Origin: Macrobrachium rosenbergii
Taxonomy: Eukaryota > Arthropoda > Malacostraca > Decapoda > Palaemonidae
Assembly (NCBI RefSeq): GCF_040412425.1
Contig: NC_089761.1
Span: 30,950,644 to 31,014,643, forward strand
DNA: 64,000 nucleotides
Direction of reading: 5' to 3'
Position numbers and translations under genes: made by a program. Shown piece by piece: positions 36,235 through 49,000 of this stretch (positions are counted from its first letter, which is position 1; the number at the start of each line of letters is the position of its first letter). The notes under the pieces are model-generated. The model did not search any database, was not told the origin of the DNA, and saw only the letters and a program-made list of their open reading frames with translations.

Positions 36235-36285
36235 GTGAGTGTCCCCCGCCCCCCCGTCCCCCATCCTCCCTTCCTCACGCCCCCC
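36235..36285 (+). other. C-rich tract after the exon b donor
   Basis: GTGAGTGTCCCCCGCCCCCC continues C-rich for about 45 bp, with several C4-7 runs. It has i-motif potential on this strand and G-quadruplex potential on the other. Confidence 0.7.
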
Positions 36286-36299
36286 ACCAAGTGATTCTG

Positions 36300-37060
36300 T
36301 TATAGAGGCTAAGAAGTTTCATCGTCCATAGACGCTCAGGGCATATTTTATTTTTTATTTATTTTTTTTTTCCGTCGAGGGAGGTTTTGTAATTTTTTTT
36401 TTTTTTTTGGATATTTAAAGTTGTCTTCTTTTTTTTTATCTGAATAAGTTTATATAATGTGGTTATGTTTTTTTCTTGGATATTCAGAGTCTTAAGAGTC
36501 TTCCTTTTTTTTTAATGAGTATTTTATTCTCTTCAGTGGTGTATTTTTGCTCGCTGAGATATACTGACGATGCAAGCGTCCGATTGTGTTGTTTAAGAAA
36601 TCGCTGGCTGACTATGGCTTTGTCTTATGGAATGTTCGATCGGCTGTGCTCTTTTATTAGCTACTCTCGTGCTAATGCCCGTTCAAGGTTTTGACATTTT
36701 AAAAAAATATATGGAATTTTATTTATTTGATTTTTTTTTTTTTTTACTTTTTGCCTGTTCGGGAATCTTTCCAGTGCATTTTTAAGATTATTGTTTATAT
36801 ATATATATTTAATGATTGACTTGTGTATGTTTACATAGCATAGGCTGTTGGTTGCTGTGTTCTTGATTGACGGTTTTTTTGGGGGGGCGGGTTAATGGAT
36901 GTTTCTGCAGTTCTTGGAGCGCTTTTGTTAACAGCCTGATTTTTTTTATATGTCGATGTTATTGCACTGGATTAACTCAGACATTTGTAATCGAGTTTGA
37001 AATAGAATCATGTCATGTATTATAAGCGGCGGGTATGTAAATGCATTTTATGAGGAAATT
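36300..37060. other. Intron sequence, T-rich, no feature recognised
   Basis: Several T-runs of 8-15; short ORFs only. Confidence 0.4.
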
Positions 37061-37064
37061 CTAA

Positions 37065-37675
37065 TCTTTAGGCCTATGCCTTGATTGGCGAGGTGTATGG
37101 AATACTAATCTTTAGACCTATACCTTGATTGGCGAGGTGTATGGAATACTAATCTTTAGACCTATACCTTGATTGGCGAGGTTTGTAAAATATCCTTAGG
37201 CCTATACCTTGGTTGGCGAGGTTTGTAAAATATCCTTAGGCCTATACCTTGGTTGGCGAGGTTTGTAAAATATCCTTAGGCCTATACCTTGATTGGCGAG
37301 GTTTGTAAAATATCCTTAGGCCTATACCTTGATTGGCGAGGTGTATGGAATACTAATCTTTAGGCCTATACCTTGATTGGCAAGGTTTATAAAATATATT
37401 TAGGCCTATATCTTGATTGTCGAGGTTTATAAAATATATTTAGGCCTATACCTTGATTGGCAAGGAGTATGAAATTCTAATCTTTAGGCCTATACCTTGA
37501 TTGGCGAGGTTTATAAAATATCTTTAGGCCTATACCTTGATTGGCGGGGTTCATAAAATATCTTTAGGCCTATACCTTGATTGGCGAGGTTCATAGAATA
37601 TCTTTAGGCCTATACCTTGATTGGCGAGGTTCATAACATATCTTTAAGCCTATACCTTGATTGGCGAGGTGTATA
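37065..37675. repeat. ~40-bp tandem array, about 16 copies
   Basis: Unit approximately CTTTAGGCCTATACCTTGAT, TGGCGAGGTTTATAAAATAT. Two subtypes alternate: one ending GTATGGAATACTAAT, the other TATAAAATAT or TGTAAAATAT. Confidence 0.93.
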
Positions 37676-37679
37676 CCAA

Positions 37680-38935
37680 TCTTCACTGAGGTCAAGCTAA
37701 TGAATAGAGATACAGTGTATTAAAGTTTGCCCTTATATTAATAACTTTTATAGATTTTGCAGCAATTAATTACCTTGCTTCTCTTAAGGTAGAGTGGTCA
37801 CAGAGAAAGTCAAGACGACCGTTGCTTTCACGTCCTCCTTTCACTGTAGAAAGTTAGATGAACCCACTTTACCTGCGCCTAACACCTCATATCATCAGCC
37901 GTTGGGGAAGTTTTCCGCACAGTGGGTTCATCCTTTTCTTTTTTCCCATCAGAAAAGACCCCTATTGTGGAAAATGGCTTAATGGAAATACTAAACATAT
38001 GTAACTGAATAAAACAGATTTGCTCCAATTTACAAAGACTCGGTTAAGTGTAGGTCTCATTAAGTATAAGAGTTTTCTTACATTTATATGTTGTTAAATT
38101 GGGTGGCACTGACAAATGCTTGCGGAACAGTTGCTTGAATGCTTGGTGTTCAGCTGCCTCCCTCCTAGCGTCAATTTCGAGCTGCGAAATTTGCGTTTCT
38201 AAAGTTGAGAATATTTAGGAGAAATTGGGAGGAACACTCTTCGAGTCTTGTGAACGTGCTGTTGATGGGCATAATATTAACGCCATTATTGCCTCTACGG
38301 CCTATTAAGCCTTTACTTTCAAGGACATTTAATTTAATCTGATGGCCATTTAAACATTTTTATTGAGTAGTTTTGCAGTCACATGGGTTAGATCGTATGG
38401 CAAATTTGGATGAATATTTTTTTCTCCCTAGTAGGGGTCGCTGTTTTTGATGAGCCTTTACATAATGTACTAATTCTTTTGCCCTTCGTGTCTCTTTATG
38501 ACCCACTGCCGCTCGCACTAGACGGCTGGGGTTTGGTTTATTGAAAGTTTCGTTGACGCTTGGAGTCTGACAAGGCAGGATTGTCAACATATTGCTCAGT
38601 CCTCCTGTTTAACGTGGACTTTGGACTTCCATGTAAAAATTCTCATGGGCATCGAGACATTAATGAAAAAAAAATGAAAAATGAAACGAAAATAAAGGAA
38701 AGCAACAGATAGCAACACGAGGAATTCGTAAGTAGGGTAACAGCCGCAATTTAAGAAAAATGAAAATTGAAAGCCGTCCTCCATCTTCGCAGGGATCCAG
38801 TTTACATAATTGTATTTTGATGAAAAAGAGAGACAGAACCTCGCCTCTGCATCGCGTTCGTTCTGCGCGGCCGGAAATAGAGTTAGGCCCTTATGGAATT
38901 AGGGCGTCGCAAATTGGGTTGTTTCGAAATTTGCG
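37680..38935. other. Intron sequence without recognised features
   Basis: Short ORFs on both strands show no recognisable domain. No splice-flanked exon supported. Confidence 0.4.
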
Positions 38936-38937
38936 TT

Positions 38938-39214
38938 TGCTCGTTCCTCATTGGACGGGTTGGTATCGTTCTCGGCTAGCACTCTGCTGGGCCCGCGTTC
39001 GATCCTCCGACCGGCCAGTGAAGGCTTAGAGAAATTTATTTCTGGTGATAGAAATTCATTTCTCGTTACAATGTGGCTCACATTCCACAGTAAGCTGTAG
39101 GTCCCGTTGCTAGGTAACCAATTGGTTCTCGGCCACGTAAAATAAACCTAATCCTTCGGGCCAGCCCTAGGAGAGCTGTTAATCAGCTCAGTGGTCTGGT
39201 TGAACTAAGGTATA
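38938..39214 (+). repeat. tRNA-derived SINE-like element, copy 1
   Basis: The head has a pol III A-box-like TTGGTATCGTTCTCGG and B-box GTTCGATCC about 40 bp later. The body has TTATTTCTGGTGATAGAAAT, CCCGTTGCTAGGTAACCAAT, AATCCTTCGGGCCAGCCCTA and TTAATCAGCTCAGTGGTCTG. The same body is inverted at 39.55-39.83 kb. Confidence 0.82.
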
Positions 39215-39548
39215 TATTTTTATTTCCGGATTAGGGCGCTACCGGGAGCCGCTTGGCCGCTGCCAGCGCGCTGTTGTGGAGTCTGACGATACGAAGAGGG
39301 CTGGTGCCGGTTGCTCTAGCGGGAAGTGGATGCTATGTTCTAGGTCAGGGCTATTGAAGTTGCGTAGTCTGAGGGCCACTCTTGAAAAAAACAGCGAGTC
39401 ATGCGGACCACCTGTGTGTATGTATGTATATAAAAAAGAGGAATATATTTTTACTTATTTTTCTGTAGCGGGCTACTTTCAGAATCAAACGGGCCACTTT
39501 TGGCCCACGGGCATGCGGTTGGACGGTTCTGTTCTAGGTTAGTGACAA

Positions 39549-39826
39549 AGTATACTTTAGTTTTACCAGACCACTGAGCTGATTAACAGCTCTCCTAGGG
39601 CTGGCCCGAAGGATTAGACTTATTTTACGTAGCTGAGAACCAATTGGTTACCTAGCAACGGGACTTGCAGCTTATTGTGGAATCCGAACCACATTATAGC
39701 GAGAACTGAATTTCTATCACCAGAAATAAATTCCTCTAATTCTTCATTAGCCGGCCGGAGACTCGAACTCGGGCCTAGCGGGTGCTAGCCGACAACTCTA
39801 CCGACTCTCCCAACGAGGAACTTAGG
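39549..39826 (-). repeat. tRNA-derived SINE-like element, copy 2, inverted
   Basis: Reverse orientation: CAGACCACTGAGCTGATTAA, TAGGGCTGGCCCGAAGGATT, ATTGGTTACCTAGCAACGGG, ATTTCTATCACCAGAAATAA. The head at the right end has a B box (GTTCGAGTC on the minus strand). About 335 bp separate it from copy 1. Confidence 0.82.
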
Positions 39827-39967
39827 TTAGTGACAGAATAGTATATTTAAGGACGTATTGTTGAAGTTTCCTCTCACACTGATTGGATTTACTACTGAAG
39901 TTTCCACCTCGGCTTGTTGTAGATCATACTAACATACACTAGATTGACTGGTGTACGAAATTTAACT

Positions 39968-40310
39968 TGTCAAGCCAAGCACCAGGCCACTCTCGGTCAG
40001 TTAGCGCTCAAGACAGTGAAAAGAGGGATTTAGAGCGGTTGGGAAGCAATAGGAGGAGATCCTAAAAATAAAGGATGTGAAATGCAAGGATCTCAAGGTG
40101 GAGCCGGGAGAAAATCCCACAATTCCACTAAGTAGGAATAGTTAGAGAGGTTGGGCAGCAAGATTGAAGTTAGGAGGTGGGATTGGAGGTAAAAGTAAAA
40201 GGCTGCCAAGCGAAGGCAGTTAGGGGCCGAATGGACTTTGCAAACACCCTTTATTTATTTATATTAATGCCTACAGCGCACCACATTAGGTGGATTAGGC
40301 TGAGAAGCAT
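39968..40310 (-). repeat. Diverged family B-like element
   Basis: AAGCACCAGGCCACTCTC, TTAGCGCTCAAGACAGTGAA, GCAGTTAGGGGCCGAATGG and GCCTACAGCGCACCACATTA follow family B order in reverse. It is well diverged from the other copies and probably a subfamily shared with 6.07-6.24 kb. Confidence 0.6.
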
Positions 40311-40369
40311 CGTTGCAAAGTAATTTGTTACGAGAATTATCTTACGAAATCCGATGAAAGTTAGTTTTT

Positions 40370-40706
40370 AGTTTTCTGAAAAGAAAACTATTGTGCCGGC
40401 TTTGCCTGTCCGCACTTCATTCCGTCCGCTCTTTTTCTGTCCGCCCTCAGATCTTAAAAACTATTGAGGCTAGAGGGCCGCAAATTGCTATGTTGATCAT
40501 CAACCCTCCAGTCATCAAACAGACCAAAAGGTTAAAGTTAGCCATAACCGTACTTCTGGCACGGCCATAAGTACCAACAACGCAGGCCACCGCGGGACCG
40601 TGGCTGAGTTTCGTGGGCTGCGGCTAAGAATTTCATGGTCCGTGGCTGAGTTTCATGGGCCGCGGCTGTACGGAAAACTCGACTGCGCCGAAGAAAGTTC
40701 GGCTCG
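40370..40706 (+). repeat. MITE-like element family C, copy 2
   Basis: Begins AGTTTTCTGAAAAGAAAACT and ends GTACGGAAAACT, followed by GACTGCGCCGAAGAAAGTTC. Shares CTGTCCGCCCTCAGATCTTA, TAGAGGGCCGCAAATTGCTA and AAGGTTAAAGTTAGCCATAA with the other copies. An 80-codon ORF starting inside it is not a gene. Confidence 0.75.
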
Positions 40707-40999
40707 GACTTTATCAGCAGAAACTGACGTTATAAAACTCATGACAGATAAACAAATAACCATGAGAACAATTAGCTTGGCTCTAACCCCGTTTGAAGGA
40801 TGGATGGGCTCTCTCATGGGACAGACAGGATTACAGGAATGAATTTTGTTGCCGTTTGTAATATGGAAGATAATGACCTAATGGCCAGATAGGCTTAGTT
40901 GTTGCCGGTGGAAATTGTGTGAACTACGATACGCAAATTGATTTCTAAAAAATGTAATAATCATCTGCTATAACAGTAATTTTTCTTATTTGTGGTCGG

Positions 41000-41103
41000 A
41001 CGCAAGGCATGCTGTAGGCAGCAACTCCTAAGATTCCAATTACAGTACACGTACAATACTGTAATTGGAATCTTAGAAGTGCTGCCTACAGTGTGCCTTG
41101 CGT
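41000..41103. ncRNA. Pre-miRNA-like hairpin (candidate)
   Basis: The left arm 41000-41047 and right arm 41057-41103 pair along about 47 bp with a 9-nt loop (CACGTACAA). Departures are a two-base mismatch near the base and an asymmetric 4/3 bulge in the middle. Size and imperfect pairing suit a miRNA precursor on either strand, but no known mature miRNA is recognised. A small foldback transposon remnant would look the same. Confidence 0.35.
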
Positions 41104-41109
41104 GGCCGT

Positions 41110-42350
41110 CCACCTCCTTTAATGCACTTCGCGATTATTGTTGTAGAATAATTTTGCTAAGCAGTTCATTTCGAAGAGTCCTTAATTCAAGCAGTATAAT
41201 AACCATGTGGCTGAGAAGTCATTTGAATTCCGTTCCCGATTTTCATTTTGGCTCCCAGAAATTTAATTGGGAGTTTAATTGTTGATCCCGAACAACAGTT
41301 ACCCCTTGATTAGGTCGGAATTCAAGGCTATGGGGTCGTTCGATATTATAATGGCAGGTAACAACTGCGTCCTCAGCCGTGTGCTGTGGAGCCGAAGTGA
41401 TCCCGGCGTGCGGAGCAAAACGGATGATGTCGAGTGATACTCAGGAAAAGTAAACGCAGAAGTTAATAAATATGTAGATGTTAAATAGATAAATAAATAG
41501 GATGTTAACTGGATGACAGGGAAGGTAAGGTATGCGTCGGGAGCCAAAACTTGCGAAAGAGGGAAGAAGTTAATTGAAGCGAAAACAAAAGGTGAAACTG
41601 GAAGAATAAGAATGAAGTTGGACTCGGAAGTTTGTACGTAAGAAGAAAGCGAGAAAGTGTTCGAGTCACAAAGACAGACAAATAGACGGGACGAATGTGC
41701 TTTTACAGAGTTGTTGGAAAGAGACAGAAGAGACAGAAATAATCCAAGAACAGTAAAAGTTTAAAAAAAAAAAAAAAAAAAAAAAAACAGGAGTAAGGAA
41801 AAATAAAGGTATTTTATAAGAAGCTTTGTTAGTCGGCCTCACGTTACCTTTTCCAAAACCTTGTCTTGAGTAATGATTTTTTTGTTTTGTTTTTTGAGCT
41901 GACGATAAATATCCCCAACCGATATCATTGACGCTAATCTGATTCGCCGAAGCTTATTCTGAGCACCCTACATTGGCCACTGTGATATCGGCTGTGGATG
42001 TTAACCGTCAGCGTAAAAAAATAAAAAGGCTCTCTCTCTACCGAAGCCGAAGTATGTATGCAACAGAGATAACTAACATTATTTGGGGGAATACGGACAT
42101 GCACGTATTCAAATTTATGATAATTATACGTCTAGGAAAAGAAACAGCCAAAAATGCTCATATTCTTAGGCAGATCTCAGTGTGAAAGTAGAAGGCAGTG
42201 TACCTCAGTATCTGGGGCGTGTATGAGAGAGAGAAAAAAAAACGTAAATAAATAAATAAAATAAAAGTTACGATCCAGTGGGCATCAGAATCCGATGGCA
42301 TATCTCAGAAGTCAGCGCCAGCAAGTTGCCGCTGTATCCAAGGGCGCATC
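41110..42350. other. Intron sequence, mostly single-copy
   Basis: A poly(A) run lies at 41761-41787. No domain-bearing ORF and no clear exon. Confidence 0.4.
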
Positions 42351-42354
42351 TGAG

Positions 42355-42355
<1 letters not shown>

Positions 42356-42406
<51 letters not shown>

Positions 42407-42540
42407 CATGAAATCAAGGTAAAGAAGAGGCGCCACAGGGGAGCGCCAGCAGCATCCAGGCTGCTGCTGGTCGTGATTCCATTTCGTCTCTCGAATTCAT
42501 GCAATGCCATGAATGAAATTAACCTGGCAGGAGCTGAGAT

Positions 42541-42571
<31 letters not shown>

Positions 42572-42812
42572 CCCGCGGCGTCGACATTGCTATCGGCTTA
42601 CTCTTCGTTAATGCGTCGACTGATTAAGGGAATTGTGTTTGTTTTCGAGACACTTTTATCTTTTACTATTCAGAAAATGGTTTACAAGGTTCGATCCAGT
42701 TGCGCATCGCTTGAAGTTTCGAGTAACTGTCTCGGATTCGTTCGGTTATTCGAAACGTAGACCGTAAAATTTGAGACAGGTGCACTTGCAGTACGCTTGG
42801 AAATCAGCGCTC

Positions 42813-42875
<63 letters not shown>

Positions 42876-43000
42876 TTTCGAATAACTGCCTCGGATTCGC
42901 TCTGTTAATCGAAACGTAGACTAAAATTTGAGACAGGTTGACTTGCAGTCCACCTGGAATACCAGTTCTCCGGTACGAGAGAGAGAGAGAGAGAGAGAGT
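42356..43000. repeat. (GA)n tracts with a duplicated ~105-bp spacer
   Basis: (GA)n at 42356-42405, 42542-42570, 42816-42873 and 42978-42999. The block TTCGAGTAACTGTCTCGGAT ... AATTTGAGACAGGT(G/T)(G/C)ACTTGCAGT before the third tract is repeated before the fourth (about 42717-42818 and 42876-42978). Confidence 0.85.
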
Positions 43001-45155
43001 AAATCAATGGGATAGTTGATGCATTAATCAGAGCCGACACGGAGCTTCACCTGAGCTGACGAAAGCCCTTGAAAACGTGATAACGAAACAAACGGTGTCC
43101 AAATGATTGAGCGGAGCATCAAAGGGATCGCTGCTTCATTCACGAACGAAGCAGCTCTACCCGTTTTCGTTACGTTATGAATTGATCATTTTAAAAAAGA
43201 TACTATACTTTGATTTCAATAAAACAATATAGTTTCTGAATGGAAAACGTGAAAATGAGAATAAAAAGGAAGTATTTTTCGTGTGTTTGTAGACAACAAC
43301 ATCGCCTGGACTGAAGGTTAACAAAGGAATCATTACAAAAATCAAAGGAATGAAGAGGAATGAGAGAGTCAATAAATAAAAGCTATATGGGATAGGAAGT
43401 CAACTCGGTCGTAAAATCGACAGAAATAGTATAATTTACGAAGCAATTACGGCAATAAGAAACAGACATTTTTGGCCACTTGACATCAACGAGAAACAAT
43501 ACTGCGCTGTTGTTTGACTTTTACGAATCGTGCTTTCAATTGAACTTCAGAATCAGGCCCTTCGATCTCGCGGTGAATTATCCCGTTTAAAGATGCATTC
43601 ATGTGATATTTATAAACTGGATTGGAGGAGGAGAAAGGACGCGACTAATGGAATGAGAGCGCTTTTGAACGCCTTCGTTTTATCAGAGCTGTAACTTCAC
43701 TCGTGTATGCTTATACCACGGTCTAGAACCTAGGCCTATACACGAGGAAATGTTGCTTCGTGTAATAATGATGTTTGCGTGAAACTGTGACAAATCTAAA
43801 AAGTGTGTTTACTTTCAAAGTAACCTCATCTCGCTGTAAAGAGAAGAGTAATTGCTTTTGCAAATTTAGATTGGATTATTTTCAGTGGTTGAGATCAGTT
43901 GCACCACAGCGCATTTGATTGGTAGCGACGAGATTGTCTTCTATATTCACCAGCCATATTTATTCATTTTTATCACTTAATTGCTCTTTTCTTCATAGAT
44001 CTTCGTTTTCATTAGCCACTCTTTACACGTCGAGAGATTTTTAAAATAAATTCCACTTCAATATCTTTAGAACTGAGACGAACGTGGTCATAAATCCCCT
44101 GACATAAATTGCTAATATGTAAATGGTCTAGAGCGAGAGAAACGTAGCTTTGAGAAGCAAATTTGAATGACAGTCACGTCTGGAAGCGACCATAAAGAAA
44201 AGATTCTTATTCAACCACTTACAGTATACAGTAAAGACGAGTTAAGACCAAAACATGCGAAGCATTCCCCGATGGTGACAGTTGCTTTTAAAGAGAAATC
44301 ATTCCTGGAAGCGATTTGCAAGTCAGAAAGGGAAATACGAACTCCCTACGCTTGTCTTGTTCACCATCGGATGCGTAGGGAACTTTCATCGCTTGCATTT
44401 AAGTTGACGTCGTATCAGATTTTGTCTTTGCCGTTTGATGGTTGCTATTTTGGCCCCTTCCGGCAGTGAAGCCTCCAACGACGAAGACGACGAAAATGTC
44501 GCCGTCAAATTTGACTATCGAAGCCATTTGCACCGAAAGTGTCCAAGTGACTGAGGGCGCCGTGAGAGGGTAATAAAAGAAAACGGGATATTGTGATAGA
44601 AAACGAGTTCTTTACACAAAGCGTTAATCAAGAGATATTTTATTCTGTACTTATTTCTTTATTCTGTATAGAACTCTTCCCAGTCTTGCCATTATTTGAA
44701 AAGAACGCTCCCGCTCCGGCTTATAACGAGGAGGAATCATTGCCGGGTAGCGTGTCGTAAGTGGGCTCCTTATTCCAAGGCTAAAACAAAGCCAATTCCC
44801 CATTTACCACAACATTCCAGAAGAAGGGGAAAAGAAGATATAACCCTTAAACGTTTTCCTTGTCACCAGCCAAGAGATAAGCGGGGAATTTTGTTGCTTG
44901 CTAGCGCTCAAATTGAAATTGTATAATCTGATTTCCTTTAGTTGTCTGATAAGGTCAAGTTGCTTAGCGGCTTGCATTTAACAAACAATCGTCTTTTAGT
45001 TATTTTCCAGGCCGCTCCAAGACTTTGTTCGTAGGCTCCATAGCCTCTGTGCCTGCCCTCTCTCCTAAATATATTACAATCGTCCATCCAACCTTTTCCT
45101 GTTACTGAAGGCTGAATATTGACAGTTTTTTTTTTTTTTTTTTTTGTGATCAAGT
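43000..45155. other. Intron sequence, single-copy
   Basis: The longest ORF (100 codons, 44167-44469, plus strand) has no recognisable domain, and its termini do not match splice consensus in a way I trust. A T-run lies at 45127-45145. Confidence 0.4.
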
Positions 45156-45162
45156 CCTTTTC

Positions 45163-45515
45163 AGTTTTCTGTAAAAGAAAACTATTGAGATGACTACTTG
45201 TCTGTCCGCCCGCACTTTTTCTGTCCGCCCTCCTCAGATCTTAAAAACTACTGAGCAGAGGGGGCTGCAAGGTGTATATTGATCATCCACCTCCAATCAT
45301 CAAACATACCAAATTGCAGCCCTCTAGCCTCTGTAGTTTTTATTTTATTTAAGGTTAAAGTTAGTCATGATCGTGCGTCTGGCACCGCTACAGGTGCCAA
45401 CAACACAGGCCACCACCGGGCCGTGGCTGAAAGTCTCATGGGCCTCAGCTGAGAGTTTCATACAGCAGTATACGCTGTACAGAAAACTCGATTGCGCCGA
45501 AGACACTTCGGCGCA
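45163..45515 (+). repeat. MITE-like element family C, copy 3
   Basis: Terminal inverted repeats AGTTTTCTGTA (45163) and TACAGAAAACT (45478-45488). Just outside is a hairpin TGCGCCGAAGACACTTCGGC. The most complete copy; non-coding. Confidence 0.8.
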
Positions 45516-45614
45516 TTTGTTTACTTGTTTCTACCTATTCTTACACAAGGTATTTCTTTGTCAATCTGACTGGCTAGATTTGTTAACTATGTAGCTAGGT
45601 AAGAGATTTTATCC

Positions 45615-45986
45615 TCTCTCTCTCTCTCTCTCTCGTCAACCTTTACATCGACTCATTCCTCTCCTTCCAAAGTGTTTCTCTCGCCTTCCTTCTCATTCTC
45701 CCGACCGAGAGAAGTTTTTTTTAGTCTGTTTTCTTCTTCTGTCTTTCAAATCCTCGAAATTTTCGTCGCCCATTACACGGCATAAACTCTCATCTCCTTG
45801 TGACCTCTGCCAAGATTTATAACGGACGCAATAATCCTCAATCAGCGCACGAAGTAGATCGGTCTGTACGTTCGCGGTTACGTAAGACTGTGATGTAAGG
45901 ACGGGCTTCTTCTTCTTCTTCTCGTAAATTGCATTGTTTCTCGGCGACGAAAAAAAGTTAGTGTAATTCCTCCCCTTAGGGCTTAC

Positions 45987-46037
<51 letters not shown>

Positions 46038-46038
46038 A
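45615..46038. repeat. Short (CT)n and (TA)n(TG)n(TA)n tracts
   Basis: (CT)n 45615-45635. (TA)n(TG)n(TA)n runs 45988-46037. Confidence 0.9.
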
Positions 46039-46039
46039 A

Positions 46040-49000
46040 GGTATTTGTTGCCATCCTTACGAAATCTTTTGCAGTATCCTTGAGGTCGTCATCAGCTGGT
46101 GACGGGTTCTAAATATTTGCCAGTAGTTCATCGCTGTAACGGTTTAGTGCAGATAAATATGGAAACGGAGGAAAACAAATCTTGCGGTGTTTCCCCGTGG
46201 CAAGGGATAGATAATCCAGTCTAACGTACACGGGAAGGCTTTCAAGATGGCGGCTGCTAAAGGGATCCTTTCACATAGGATAGGTGTTTTGGAGGAGCGT
46301 CGGGGGAAGGGGAGGGGGAAGCCAAGGCCGAAGCGGACGGAGGAGGAGGAGGAGGAGGAGTGGGGTAGGGGTAGTGGGAGGGGGAGGAGGTCCTGAGACA
46401 TCTGGCTCATCTCCTTAGGACTTGGCCCTGTCTTAAAAGTCTGTCTGTACTGGACAGGAACAAGACCTGTCTGAAATGTCAAAGTTGGTGATATCAGCTG
46501 ATGGAGATCTGTCGCGTTTCGTAGTGGTCTTTGGTGGGGTTACTTTTTCGTGAGTGTTTTGTTTTGTTTTGATTTTGATTTTCAATCTTTTTTTTTCTTG
46601 TAGTCGGTCTCCTCAGAGTTATGTGAAAGTTTTCTTCCCCTCTTGGTAAGTCAGAGCTTAGTGCAGTGTCATGTGATTGTTTCCTAGTCCTCCTCTACGT
46701 AGCAAGTTTTTGTTGACATAGGGATTAGACTTGATATTTTAGCCAACACGTCCTGTAGTTGTTACTCTTTTGTTTCCTTCACTTGGTACCTGTGATAGAT
46801 TTAAGAGGCACAGATTCTTTCGTGAAATTGTTGTCCTGTCCGTTTCTCACATTTGTTTCAACTGCTGATTATAAAACTGTACATATAAATATATATATAT
46901 ATATATATTTAGAGATTTCAAGACCTGTGCGCCCTGCCCTTTGACCTTGTTTGAGAGGTGTTTCACTTTAAAAACAATGAATTTTTAAAATAAAGAGTAT
47001 TTAAACCAGTTCAGAAATTTCATGTGTCTTTAAGTGTATATAAAAAGGTTACTTAGATTTAGTCCAACTTAAACTCAATGAGAATTCCATGTTTCTTTTT
47101 TTTTTTCAAGTAGTGACTTTTCTTGATATGATTCTCAGTGTCTTTACCAATCTCGGCGGATTCCTAGACGAATCTTGAGGAAGTTGAGGACGAAGCGTCG
47201 TGATAAAGTATATATACGTGTTTTGTCGAGTAAGACGGTGATAGTAACATAAATTTTTTAAATTAAAAGTCAAAGTTATGTAAACATTTGCGAATCAGAG
47301 TACGCGTCTTTCCAAAGTTCAGTTTGAGGTTCACTTGTTGTCACGACAAATTATAATTACTTTATCACATTGGGTGGTAATAAGATACGTAATGATTTGA
47401 TGTTCAGAGAAGAGTTTGGTTGATTTTAAACGTTCTAAAGGATTTTTCTCTTTAGGAAATGCCCAATCGTGGACGTAGATTAGTTCTTTCTTCTTTGCTA
47501 GGGCCATAGTTTGAGTCATAAGATGTACGGTGTGCGCATGTGCATACTTACGAAGCCAAAAAAGGTCATTAAAGGTTGACAAACCTGTTATAAGAAACGG
47601 TTCATTGCATGTTTCATAAATAACGTATTTTGAACCACTTGGCAGACACCGGTAGATGTAAGTCAGCGTGACTTAACGTCTGATGCAGGGTGTAAAAAGT
47701 TTACACTATTTTAAGAAGCTGTAAAACAAAGTACTAGTATACTACTCCAATTACTGTGTTAGTGAGATTAACTTGTTAGTTTGGAAGCTGCTTTTTTATA
47801 TCAATCGTTTTTCAAAAGGATGAAAAATCAGATTTAAGAAAAAATGTAAATCAATAATAGTGGCTGTTTTACGAAAAAAAAGTGGTCATGCAACAAGTTG
47901 CCTATATTACTATTTGTAGGTGTTCGTTATTTTTAAGTGAGTGTGGGGGAGGGAGGCCCTCCCAATGAAAAAATAAAGGGAAGAAGCAATCAAGTTTGAC
48001 CAAACGACGAAAGTAGCTGCTCGCAAAAATATCTCTCTATACTTCGAGGTCTTGACTCTGGAGAAAGAACAGTCTGCGTACTCGAACGGAAATTAGATAA
48101 GAAACAGATACCTGTTAGTTAATATTCTTTGTTTTACCTGTTCTACCTGAAGCCTTCAGAACCATAATGCCCTAAAAGAATGGAATTTAAAGAATGAGCT
48201 TCAGTAGAACTTCTTAACTTCTCCACTTCTCAAATATCACCCAGCAGAACTTTCTCGACTCCTCAAGATACGGTTTGGAGCCCCGTTTATTTATTTATTT
48301 ATTTATTTATTTTGTGTGTGTCGTGTGTGCGTGCGTGTGCGTGTTGGTGTGTTTGTCTTCTGGCGTCGGTACTTGCAGGTGCTCCTGTGTCATTGAATCC
48401 TAGTTCCTTTTTTTCAATTCCTTTTATTCTTGGAATGTTTACTACTGCAATTGAGGTACCCTCCTCCCATTCACACTCTTTAGTTAACTCTCACTTTAGT
48501 CAGACCAGTAAACCCTATCATATATATTTTTTTTTGGAAATAGAACCCACAATTAAATGTCAAAATTGATCGTGATAAATAACCAGTGGTTGCCAGTTAT
48601 TTTAATTTCCCCCTTTCATTCATATATATATATTTTTTAATAGCGTTAGAGTGGTTTGTGACCTCACAATTACCAGAGAGTATTTTGCAGAATCCAAAAG
48701 AATGTAAGAATGCCATCTTGACTACCAATTAGGTTTTGTTGAATTGTTTCGGTTTTCCTGTTCATGAAAAACTTTTTCCCCCTTTTATTCCCTCGTTTCT
48801 TACACACCAGCAGAGACCTTTTGTTATAATTCCCTTTCACCCTTGACAGAGAGCATATTTTTCTCTCAAATTGCACCTCCGGAGCAACCCAATAGACCCT
48901 AGACCAGAATTCTCACGTCGGTGGGTTGGCTGTTTGTTCAAGGGGCCTGTCACGGTTGAGGTCTTCAACTTAATAGTCAGGTCTTCGAAAATATGCATCG

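Noticed and set aside
38940..39020. tRNA gene
   Set aside because: A and B boxes are present, but the cloverleaf is not convincing and the block is the head of a SINE repeated at 39.8 kb.
40600..40842. 80-codon ORF with a start codon
   Set aside because: Begins inside a MITE-like copy; the same bases recur non-coding at 25.3 and 45.4 kb.
44167..44469. 100-codon plus-strand ORF in single-copy sequence
   Set aside because: Composition is more protein-like than most, but there is no recognised domain and no reliable splice flanks; it lies inside the eag intron. Would need transcript support.
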